NCBI GenBank assembly: GCA_024704765.1 | Contig: JAKMXF010000359.1 | Coordinates: 7,381-71,380 of the forward strand | DNA length: 64,000 bases | From: Oopsacas minuta | Taxonomy: Eukaryota > Porifera > Hexactinellida > Lyssacinosida > Leucopsacidae | Direction of reading: 5' to 3' | Shown here: in pieces, positions 36,496 to 47,083 of the stretch | Position numbering within the stretch: the first letter of the stretch is position 1 | Layout: every line of letters begins with the position of its first letter | Translations under genes and position numbers: made by a program | The notes under the pieces: model-generated | The model's database searches: none | What the model was told of the DNA's origin: nothing | Seen by the model: the letters and a program-made list of their open reading frames with translations, nothing else

Positions 36496-38525
36496 AGTCA
36501 TTTTTCTTTAAAATTTTTAGTATAACGGCTCCCTTGAATTCATCCACCTCGAAGTCAGAAATCGATTCTGAAATTATATATGCATACTTTGGTGATATGG
36601 ACGTTATGAAACTTAAATTTCATTGAAAAGTATTAACAACTCGCGGAGCTAGAGGAATTCAAATTTAAGGCGGAAGTGAGAATGGTAGGGGATGAATTAT
36701 ATTTTACATAAAGTCTGGGTCAGTTTAAACTCATGTTTCTTACCCTAAATCCGACTGAAATTCAATTATTTTTATGCTAATCGATAGTTTCGTGAAACAC
36801 TACAAATTATCACCACCAACGGCCTGCAAAATCGATAAATTCTCATGTTTTTTGTGTATTACGAGTTCTAATTTTGAGATCAATTCTCGAAGTTATTTCT
36901 CTTCACAACACCTTCCAAATTTATAGATACAGGGTGGGTCCAAAGTTCTGATACAAACTATTTTGTCTAGAGTATTTTTCAGTATCATCTACATCATTGA
37001 TTTTCCATATATAATTAATACATACCTTTAGGAAGAGAGTGCCTACTTATTTTTCAATATACCACCCTTTTGGAATGGCAGCCCTGAGTCTGTTGAGGAA
37101 TCCTTCTACTGAGGCATGCAGAGTTTCTTTGGGCATCTTCTCCCATTCTCGACACAAGGAAATCTTTAGAGAACTAACTGTGTTGTGTGACACAGAACGT
37201 CTTGCTTTCCAAGATAGACCATACAGAATAGTCCATGGGATTTAAATCGGAACTGTATGGTGGCTATTCATCCTTGCGTATAATATCTGGAATATTGTGC
37301 TTCAGCCACTCTTGGGTCGTATTGGCCGTATGGGCGGGAGCACCATCTTGTTGGAAGACAAATGGCTGTCCAGAAAACATGGTCTGGCTCAGACCTTTCA
37401 CTACAGTCTCTAATACAAGCTCTTGGTATGTTTGGCATTGATTTTCACTCCTGGATGAAAATCCGTGGTGTCCGACCAACATCAGAGACCCTCAGCCCAA
37501 ACCATCACCGACAGTGGTTTCTTCATCCGACTGATTTATCTGAACTTATCAGGGATCGCTGAAATTGAGGTTGAGATGACTCTGTCGTTTTGGCTATTTA
37601 TAGCCTCTTCTATGGTGAAAATTTCCTCATCTGAGAAATGGGTATTTTCGAGAACCCCAATAGCGTGTAGTGCAAGTAGGCTCTTTCTCAGGGACACTCT
37701 TTTCCTTTCACCGACCCAGATAGGAGCGGTACCTTTTTGCGTTTAAAAGAGCGCATTTCTGGGTTCCCTTTGTATTAATTTGCGAGTTATATTGAGCTCC
37801 AAGGCCATTTTCCTCATCGAACGAGGTGGGTTCCGCCGAATCCGTTCTCGCACCACTTTCTTGAGAGCTTGGGTTGTCACAGAGCATGGACGACCAGATC
37901 TCGGCTTGTCTACAGTTTCCCCAGTTTCCTTAATCGATTTATCGTCCTGAAGATAAAAGCCCTAGGTCCTTTTGCAATATTTAGCAGTTTCAAAATTCCT
38001 GAGGGACTTCCCTGCCACATGCAACTCAATAATTGCTGACCTCTCAGATTCCATGGTCAATCACAATTTTTTTTGAAATAGTATACACTAAATTGAAATA
38101 ATATTTGTTAGGTAGCGTATAAGGTATGTCATGGAAGAGCAAACCATTCAGACTACTTCCTGATATAATGGTTGTCAATTAATTGCTATTTTGAATCAGA
38201 ACTTTGGAGCCACCCTGTATTTTCTTTACTATCTTATAATTTAATTTCCTAAAGGACCCAGGGGTCGCTGGTACTTTTTTTTATGATTTTATATTTATTT
38301 TTATTTTGTTTTACTCAATTTCCTCAGTTGCTTCACTTTTATTATTGCGTTTTAAAATGGTAATTATTGCATAGACTATACTCGTAAGACTATACAATAC
38401 TTGTTAGATCATTAGTACGTATGGGAAGTGATATCGTCATACTTGTTATAGTTCCCATTGCAACTTGTTTCAACGAATACCAAAACAGTTGATATACGTT
38501 ACTTGTGTAATACTATCGATAATTA
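36496..38525. repeat. Diverged relative of the 45.7-51.9 kb foldback element
   Basis: Words through this segment parallel the arm at 46100-46850 in the same order: AATCGATAGTTTCGTGA versus AATCGATAGCTGAGACA, then a shared AGGGGTCGCTGGTACTTTT / AGGGGTCGCTAGTACTTTT, and TTCCCATTG-CAACTTG versus TTCCCATTCTAATGTTG. A Tc1-like element (36930-38217) sits inside it. The relationship is by eye and the limits are approximate. Confidence 0.55.
36930..38217 (-). pseudogene. Tc1/maT (DD37D) element, decayed
   Basis: The element is complete at both ends: CAGGGTGGGTCCAAAGTT on the left, the inverted CAGAACTTTGGAGCCACCCTG on the right, and TA on each side. The minus strand holds a transposase closely similar to that at 61823-62851 (TYQELVLETVVKGLSQTMFSG, FQQDGAPAHTANTTQEW), but the reading is broken into several frames by indels, including within the part around the first catalytic Asp and in the N-terminal paired domain. 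It is an inactive sister of the intact element near the right end of the window. Confidence 0.9.
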
Positions 38526-39219
38526 ATATTATAGTGTGTATATCACTCTCATATTATAGAATTTCTTCCTCAAAATGGTTCAAAGAGATAAATTTAGAGA
38601 TAATTTTCTGAGCCATTTACCATTTATCACTAAATCAAAATCCAAATATCAGAATAAATTCTGCAATGAATTAGGCTAATGTATACTGTATGAAAGCTTG
38701 CTCTTCGTGTCTGAAAATATTACACAATCAGAAACATATATCACCATGTATGATTTCTTGAACTGTCTTACTATTATCTAAACACCGGAAACCAGTCTCT
38801 CCATACAAACTTGCCATAAGAAATAATGTAAGACTAATAAAAATTCATGAATTTTGTGGTTTTTCATAACTAGAATAAACTAGTGATTTACACAATTTTT
38901 ATGTTTAAACTTTCACAAATAACTTTTCGTCCCATAAGTATTGAGTTGGAATATAACAAATGGATATTCTAGTTCACCCAATTCTATATGGTACAAATTA
39001 GTAGTTTTTCTACTCCCTTACTAGGTAAACTAAAATTTTGAACTTCCTCTCGTACGCTAGACTTTCAAATGCCTTTGAAAATTAAGATCGGAAGGTTAAA
39101 TATTGCTAAGTTTAGTATTTTTCCTTTTGGACGATTTCTCCTTACAATTTTCTTCATTTTTAGTATTCTCATAAAATTTTCGAAATGCTTACCAAAGAGA
39201 GACATTTGCATGTATGTTA

Positions 39220-40531
39220 CAGGGTGTCTAATAAGTTCTGTTATACATTTTCGCGCCTTAGACAGTAGCTATTAATATACTTATGAAGTAATCTTCTAGA
39301 ATTTCTTGTAGCATTTTTGGCGCTCTTTCAAATTATAGCAAGTATATATCATTCAAGTTGATGATTTCCCAGAAAATCATGTTAGAAGAAATTCGTTCAA
39401 AAATTGTCACTTTTCACGAATCTGGATTTAGCAATAGTGAAATTCTAAAAAGGCTAAAAAATGATAAAGTGAATCCCATGTTGATCTATCGCACAATAAA
39501 ACGATATGTAGAGACTGGCAGCGTGTCCGACAGGAAACGAATTGGTCGTCCAAGATCCGCCCGCACACCAGCCCTGAAGAATAGTGTTAGATGTCGAATC
39601 CTAAGAAATCCCCGGCGTTCAATGCGAAAAATGTCTCGTGAATTCTGTGTCAATCACGAAACGATGCGGAAATTGGTTGTAGAGGACCTAGGAATGAAGT
39701 CCTATAAGCGGAAAAACGTACACCATCTTAACGACTCCATACGTCGTAAGCGACTCGAAAGATGCATACAACTAAAAGCCCGATTCGCTCCTGGGACTGA
39801 AGATCAGATTCTCTTCTCAGATGAGAAGCTGTTCACCGTTGAGGAGGCAAGCAATCGTCAAAACGACCGTATACTTGCTTCTCGAAGTCAGGATATCCCA
39901 GATAGCATCAAGTACATTGATAGAGTCCAGAAGCCTCTTTCTCTGATGGTATGGGCGGGAGTGTCGGCAGACTCACGGACAAACCTGATTTTTGTCCCCC
40001 AAGGAGTGAAAATAAACTCCCAGACGTACAGAGAACTGGTCTTGGAGCCTGAAATTGCGTCTGCGGGTGAGAAGCTCCTTCAAAACCATCCTTGGACTTA
40101 CCAACAAGACTCTGCGCCTGCACATGCTTCAAAAGTATCCCAGAGTTGGTTCCGTGAGCAAAATATCGATTTCATAAGTAAGGATGAATGGCTACCATCA
40201 AGCCCAGATTTAAACCCACTCGACTATTCTGTTTGGGCAAACTTGGAGAGCAGGGCCTGTGCGAAATCTCACAAGAGTTTGGAGTCCCTCAAAGTTAGTT
40301 TGTTGAGTGAATGGCAGAAAATCCCACAGGAGGAGCTGGGAAAAGCTGTCCATCAGTTTCGGAGCAGACTAACTTCCGTAATTCATAAAAAGGGAGGCTA
40401 TATTGAATGATATTTGTAATTTGTAATTAGGAACATAAGTCCTAAGAAAATAGAAAGTTTCATGGCTTTACAATGGATAAATTTGAAATTATTGGGGAAT
40501 TGATATATAACAGAACTTATTAGACACCCTG
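39220..40531 (+). mobile_element. Tc1/maT (DD37D) element, structurally intact, family 2
   Basis: A 1,312-bp element with inverted repeats CAGGGTGTCTAATAAGTTCT at the left and the inverted counterpart at the right, flanked by TA on both sides. It contains one uninterrupted transposase gene. Ends and gene together suggest a recent insertion. Confidence 0.93.
39361..40410 (+). CDS. Tc1/maT DD37D transposase, intact
   Basis: The 349-residue protein is a cut-and-paste transposase acting on its own inverted repeats. The N-terminal third is a paired-type helix-turn-helix DNA-binding domain (SGFSNSEILKRL near 20; GRPRSARTPAL; NPRRSMRKMSREF near 85). The catalytic domain has the first Asp in ILFSDEKLFTV (near 150), the second in YQQDSAPAHA and the third in SPDLNPLDYSVW. 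The last two are 37 residues apart, which defines the DD37D (maT) group. The ATG at 39361 is the natural start. It ends GGYIE, as does its relative at 61823, from which it clearly differs in sequence and inverted repeats. No stop or frameshift is present, so it could be active. Confidence 0.93.
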   Translation: MISQKIMLEEIRSKIVTFHESGFSNSEILKRLKNDKVNPMLIYRTIKRYVETGSVSDRKRIGRPRSARTPALKNSVRCRILRNPRRSMRKMSREFCVNHETMRKLVVEDLGMKSYKRKNVHHLNDSIRRKRLERCIQLKARFAPGTEDQILFSDEKLFTVEEASNRQNDRILASRSQDIPDSIKYIDRVQKPLSLMVWAGVSADSRTNLIFVPQGVKINSQTYRELVLEPEIASAGEKLLQNHPWTYQQDSAPAHASKVSQSWFREQNIDFISKDEWLPSSPDLNPLDYSVWANLESRACAKSHKSLESLKVSLLSEWQKIPQEELGKAVHQFRSRLTSVIHKKGGYIE

Positions 40532-40533
40532 TA

Positions 40534-42278
40534 CAGCATTTGATTAAATTTGCTTTATCCTCATATTCTTCAGGGTATTTCATTACTAATTTTCTATCTC
40601 ACACTTAACACACACTTCGAATTCGATAAATTTGTTCTCATTATCATTGGATCGTTTTCAAAACATAAAATATTCATAATAATTCAATCAGATGGTCAAT
40701 TTCGTACAAATTTTACAATTTAAGATCCGGCCAAAATTTTGTAGAACTATTCTCGTGATCTTTATCAATTTTAAACTTAATGTCTATGTTGTAACTGATC
40801 CTGTGCATTGCATGAGCTGTACACATGTAAAACAGTAGCAACATTTAAATTTTCATTATTGGACACAAACTCCAACAGTTTTCATTTCTGATTTTACTTT
40901 CCTTAAACATTCCGCGGATTTCAAATATGTTAATTTGCCATAACAAATCCTTCTATTTTGTCAGAATCATTGAATTGCTTTTCAATATTTTGCTAACAGA
41001 ATTAGTATCTCTTTCTGTGCTCGATACAAGATAAATTGCGACTATAAGCACTCGTACCATATCTTGATGAGTTGAAAGAGATCCTTCAGAATACAACTTG
41101 ACCACTACGCAATTATTTAAATACTTCTTGTCCTTAATATAAATACATATGCTCTAAAATTATGGAATTTACACTCTACTCTAGCCAGTACAGCTACTTT
41201 GTGTGGAGACCTACCCGCCTAATCAGTTTGAGGCCCCTCTTAAGCAAATCAAAATTTCTAAATAATGAATTATCTCAAAATAACTGAAAATCAAAATTAT
41301 TCGAATTGGTAAACTTCAAAATACACATGTTATTTACAGCATGAAACTTAGAAACCAATACATTCGTTCAATTGATTAATGACATTCTATGGTTCGTATC
41401 AGTAATGCGCAAACTATCTCCCATTATGTGACTTCGATATAAAATTCTCCAGATTCACAACTTACAATCTCAAAGTCAACTCAAGAGCTGACATCTAACA
41501 ATGTGTCCACAACTTGTCCACTTTCTACATTACACTTAAGATTGTGAACCTGGGAGAGGGGAATTGGTTCTTTAACGAAACATTCAACGCGAACAAGGTA
41601 TTCAGAATAAATATTTTATAAGCTGGTAATACCATTAGTATCGAATTCCTTTCTTTGTTCCATAACCCAAATCATGAAAATGCTCAAAATTTTCCACTTA
41701 AGCACATATTTTTTACCAAACATTTGATAGACTGAAATATGGCCAGGTAGTGTTAGAACTAACCACAAAACTAACAGTGGCCTAGACTCAACAAAGCTAT
41801 TGCTATAAGCATCTGTGATGACATTAATGAAATGAAAACACTCATCAATAAACATGCATCAGTGAATTGCAAAAATCCAGATATATTTCTAGCATTAGAT
41901 AACGGGTATAATGCGCCATCTACCCACAACTGAGCTTCAGATGTATTGAAGAAATAATTGTTCTTCAGAATTACCATTATCAATACAAAAAATTAATTTG
42001 ACTCCTTCAAACAAGTGTAAATATAGATTAACAAAATGATGAAACCAAAATATTGAAGACTCAGCTACAGCCTACTTATATCTTTTATATTTATCACCAT
42101 ACAAGCAAATCTAGGTGTTGGGATATATTAGATATGTTAGTTCAGAGAAAATAACACAAGATTGCCACAAATGTTATTAGATACGTACGTATTTACTTGT
42201 GTGCACAAGAATGAAGTTAAACATTGACTCAAATGAAAATCAACCATTCAAAATATGTCACCACCAAATGTTAATAAA
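40534..42278. other. Non-coding, no feature seen
   Basis: AT-rich sequence between the DD37D element and the right arm of the inverted repeat. Open frames of up to about 80 codons here match nothing recognised. Confidence 0.5.
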
Positions 42279-42722
42279 AAATTAAAGGTTTGAAAATCAA
42301 AACTTATTGCTTAAAAAGTTCAACTCTTCTTTCCAATGATACTAATTCCCTTTAAATCTGATGAGTATAAGTGAGTCAAATTAGTGATTCATGTGGTGCT
42401 AGTCTTACTCCGTTGAATTTTTCAAAAAAATAAAATATTTCAAATAGTAATGAATATTGTTAAACGAAATTTTAAACTCAAATCCACCAGCCCTCAATTG
42501 TATGTAGAAGAAAACTTGTATCAAAATAATGAGAAGCCGGCCAATTAACACATTATAGTTGACACGAGTGGAAAAATTTTCATAACCTCAATGCTAAGTC
42601 ATCACATATTTTTACAATTATGGTGACATTTTCGTAATCCACCAACGCTATACTTCTGAATAATGATAAGATTCTTTTCTCTAGCTATACGGTAAGTAGG
42701 GCAAATACACGATTGAAGTGAA
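42279..42722. repeat. Inverted repeat arm, right (partner 36052-36495)
   Basis: Reverse-complement partner of the left arm, ending with the inverted form of TTCACTTCAATCG. Inside the pair lie a decayed and an intact Tc1/maT element and unrecognised sequence. Confidence 0.85.
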
Positions 42723-43208
42723 CACATTTTACTATGCCGACTATATATTCGTATAGTGGCCCAATATTGAAACCGTAGCATATGTTATTCTTTCTGGATT
42801 TTTCTCTGTAAAAGCCCTGCAGGCAAAACTGGATAGAATAAAGGTGGTATATGGTCTATTCAAAATTTAAGATATTTGTTGGGTGTACTTCTTCTTATTT
42901 GTTAACAATAGGTATTTCTAGTGTTGTATATAATATGTATTCATTGAATATCTAAATTTACTGGTAGTTTTTATTATTTCGATAATATTTATGAATATAT
43001 TATTTTTCAAATTAACGTGGATAGTTTTAATGATTATGTTTTGCCCGATAATATAACCATTGAAGAATTGTAGAGGTTGTTCTAAACAGCAAAAGGGGTA
43101 ATTCAATACGCTGATTCCGAATTTGACACTCTTGAATTTGTACCGATGAAATCTCCCCCTGTATTCCCTTCTATTAATATTATCTAGTCAACTGATAATT
43201 CCTGCAAA

Positions 43209-43411
43209 CAAAAATACAAAATTGCAAGCTGTGCCGACAGCCTAGTCTATTAAATTCAATTTGTTTAAATGTGGCACTATGAATTAGGGCACTATGTCCA
43301 TTGGGATTAAACTTTACTTTTTATAGTGCCTTCAATTAATAGTGCCACATTCAAACAAATTGAATTTATTAGACTAAGTTATCGGCACAGGTTACAATTT
43401 TGTATTTTTTC
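43209..43411. repeat. Hairpin MITE, about 0.2 kb
   Basis: Near-perfect inverted repeats of about 80 bp: AAAAATACAAAATTG, CTGTGCCGA, CTAGTCTA and AATTCAATTTGTTT followed by TGTGGCACTAT recur inverted on the right. The short loop holds further GCACTAT words. It has no coding capacity. Confidence 0.85.
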
Positions 43412-44416
43412 CATTTGAATTTGAAACCCTTCAATGTGACAAATGTTCTTACGTCATGAATCCGGCCAAATGTTACCATCATTGGATTATTACGTCATCA
43501 TGACTGTACAAAATAATCCAATTTTCCAAATTTCAAAATTTCTAATACCCGCGGCATACATGGCCCAGGTTACTAACCAGCCATTTAGCAGCTCCAGTAT
43601 AACCACATAAGGCCATTAAATGGAATTTGGACAGACCATGGACAATAATTGTGTAACCTTTCCTCAAAAATTAACCCCTCACCTAGTGCTGAGTATATCT
43701 TGTCACGTAACAACCAAATGCAGCAAGAAATGTTGTCGTTTGATTTTAAGATAATCTGTTCCGCTAGAATTACATAAAATTGAATATTCTGAACTTTGAT
43801 TTCCATTTCCATTGGATTCCTTGTCGCTTATACCATAAATTTGGTAAATGTAGAGGAGTCAAACAATTTCCTCTGTTATCACAATTTGAAATATGAAAGT
43901 GGTTTTGAAAGTTAGGGAAATCACACTTAAACCCCAAAATTCAATACTATGTGACTTCATAACGGATAAATCATATGTGTAAATGATTCGAAAATTGACC
44001 ATACTTGATAACTGGTTAGTATCTATCCACACAGCATTTTATATTCATCTGAGGATGTTGGTGAATTGCTGGATAATCTGAAGTACAATTCCGCTAATGG
44101 AGAATTGGTCTTTTGCCCAAATATATATGTTGAATATTTAGATAGCAAAGAATATCAACCATCATATGCTAAAGTTTTCAGGAGAGTGATTTTTGGCAAA
44201 ATATGACATGATTTGATCGCGTTAAGACACTAAAATAATGTCTTATATTTCAAAGTGAACCTACTAGATAAGTTATAGACACGTGTACACCAAATATCAA
44301 AAATATGGAATAAAAGTTGGCTCGTTCCAGAGCTACAGTAGAGATTAACGATGACAATATATATTGAATACGAAGATATAACTCGAAATTACTTAAAAAT
44401 CTATCTATACAAAATA
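43412..44416. other. Non-coding, no gene seen
   Basis: AT-rich. A stretch near 43590-43660 (CCAGTATAACCAC, GGACAGACCATGGACAATAAT) resembles 60930-60995 (CCAGTATCACCAC, GGACCATGGATAAGTAAT), probably a dispersed repeat fragment. Confidence 0.4.
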
Positions 44417-45690
44417 CGAAGGGCACTCGAAAAGTTTTGACGTTGACCGATATATCAGATAGTAATCATAAAATTGACAATTACATGTTTTCCAAATACT
44501 CTCTCTGACAATCTATACATTTTTCATTCTGGTAAACCAATTATCAAAACATATTTTCCACTCTTTTTTGGGTATTTCTTCAATCGCTTGGAAAAGTGCC
44601 CCTCTCAACTCCTCATTAGTCGAAAATCTCCTCCCACGTAATTGATCTTTGAGTCTAGGGAACAACCAGAAGTCGCAAGGGGCTAAATCAGTACTGTAGG
44701 GTGGGTGAGGTAATGTTTTGAGTCCAGAATTTTCCAAAAACTCACGAGTTCTGATTGGGGTATGCGATGATGCAATATCATGATGAAGAAGAAGTCCTCT
44801 AATGCCAGGCTTCTCCCGTTGTGAGTCAATTGCTGTGATGACTTTGGATAGGCATATTGTAGTGTACCAGCCGGCAGTAACAGTCTTTATATCCTCGAGA
44901 GCAACAGCTTCGATAAACCCACTAGATCTGAAAAAAATCGCCCACATTTGTTTCCCAATAGATCTAGCCCACCGCACTTTGGTTGGAGGTGGGGCATCTT
45001 CTTCAACCCAATCCGTGGACATTCGCTTTGTTTCTGGCTCATAATGGTATATCCATGTCTCATCACCTGTAAGGATCTCAGAAACAGCTCTTGAACTTCC
45101 ATTAGCAAACCTTTTGAGCATAATTTTCCAAAAGTCTATACGGGATATTTTTTGCTGTAAGTTCAAAGAATGGGGGATCCATCGGGCACACAACTTCCTG
45201 ACACAAAGCTCTTTGTGCAAAATGATATTAATTGTCCCCGATGATAACTCGGTTCCATACTCTAACTGAGCGTACGTAATATGAGGATCTTTAGTAATTA
45301 GATCTAGCATTTCGTTAACATTTTCTTCATTATGTGAAATATTCGGTCTTCCTGAACGAAGGGCATCTTCAAGAACAAAGTTTCCGTGAATAAATTCCTT
45401 GTACCATCGTTCAACTCTACTTAGAGAAGGAACTAGATCCGGAAATGCTCCTGTAAAGATTCATAGATTTCTACTCTTGTCTTTTGTAGTTTGAATAGAT
45501 CAAAATCATTGCTTGAAAATCACGTTTTGTGAGATCTGATATAGATTGAGATACTTTAGAAGCTAGAAGCCATCTATACTAAAATTATCTAATTTATGAA
45601 AGTAGAAGAGATAAATGAATGAAATTTTCAAAGTAGACTAATAAAATATGTCTGAAAAGATGGATGCGGAAAAATATCCGACAGATTACC
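44417..45690 (-). pseudogene. mariner (DD34D) transposase and element, copy 2
   Basis: Sister of the mariner at 27426. Its 3' inverted repeat survives at the left (CGAAGGGCACTCGAAAAG after a TA at 44415). The frame on the minus strand covers the catalytic domain and continues upstream through RVERWYKEFIHGNF without the one-base insertion that breaks copy 1. It ends FDNWFTRMKNV at a stop. All three catalytic Asp are present (HYEPETK rather than HYDPETK is the only notable local change). It is nevertheless disabled by the same N-terminal stop and shifts as copy 1 (near 45440-45480), and it lacks about the first 60 bases of the element at the 45690 side, where the foldback element begins. Confidence 0.88.
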
Positions 45691-47066
45691 TATGCATATA
45701 TTTGTTGCAGTGTAAATGCAAGTTTGTTGTGATTGCTATCACACTGACTACCTAGTGTACTTGCAATCGCACTGGTGTACTCCCAATCACGCCAACCTAT
45801 TGTTGTAAGTGCGAGCTTTGAATAGAATCAATATTGGGTAAATTTTAATTACTGATCTCTGCTACATGGAATATGAGTAATCCTAATTTGGGATAATTAG
45901 GCTAAGGTACTGTTGCGTGAGATTGTAACTCATTAGTATTATTGGACCAGGGACAGCCTTTCACCGTGAGATTTTAACTCATCTATATTAAACGACTGTG
46001 AATTTGCAGGATATTCGACCAGGATCATTTCAATCACTAATTTGTCCTACTTGTACTCATCAGATTTACCCGAAATCAATATCATTCGGTAGAGGAATGT
46101 TGGACGTTGTATAAAATATAATTCTCTTAAACATTTTTTAACTTTTACCTATCTATTTTGTCATGACGAGTAGGGTCACTTCTCTATTAAATCGGCGACC
46201 TATAAGTGAGAATACAAATCTGAAATTTTGTGTCTATATTTGTGACCCATGGACGTTTATGTAAATTAAATTTCATCCAAAAATTCCTAAAACTCGAGGC
46301 GATACAAGTATTCAAAGTTGAAGTCAGAGTTAGATTGGAGGGGGTGAGTATCATTTTACAGAAAGTAGGGTCAGTTCAAATTGATATTTGATATCCCAAA
46401 TCGTAGTCAAACTATTATATTTTGATGACAATCGATAGCTGAGACATGGGTGTATACCATTATGTCGCTATATTCCTGAAATTCTGAAAGATACAGCCAC
46501 AATGGGGTTCTATAAATGGCACAATTGTCGTTTTTTATGTATTTTCGAATTTTCAATTTAGACTCCAATTTCAAAATAATTCATTCCCAGAATCTCCTGA
46601 AACTTTACAAGCTCCTTCTTTTATATTATATCATTCAATTTTCTTTAAAAAAATACAGGGGTCGCTAGTACTTTTCTAATGAATGTTACAAAATTGATAT
46701 TTTGTGAAAAATACCATTATTCACATTATCTAATACAATACTAGATAATATCATAAGACTAATGAGCATGCTGTTATTTACGCATGAAGTAACACATGTT
46801 ATAACTCTTCTCTTGGTTCCCATTCTAATGTTGCTGCAACTAACGAATAATTAAACCGAAAAATGCTGAAATTACGAATTACATTTTCTATTTTTATCCA
46901 TCGCAATGAAATCTACATATTGACAAATAATGATTATTCGGTTGTTGTAGCAACATTAGAATGGGAACCAAGAGAATAGTTATAACATGTGTTACTTCAT
47001 CGTAAACAACAGCATGCTCATTAGTCTTATGATATTATCTAGTATTGTATTAGATAATGTGAATAA

Positions 47067-47083
47067 TGGTACACAGTGGCTTA
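47067..47083 (+). repeat. Target duplication and left terminal repeat of RAG1-like element
   Basis: TGGTA (47067-47071) is followed by CACAGTGGCTTA (47072-47083). The first seven bases equal the consensus heptamer of V(D)J recombination signal sequences. Confidence 0.95.

Noticed and set aside
37264-37746. Several overlapping frames on both strands near 37.0-37.7 kb as host genes.
   Set aside because: They are frames of the decayed Tc1/maT transposase on the minus strand and its antisense.
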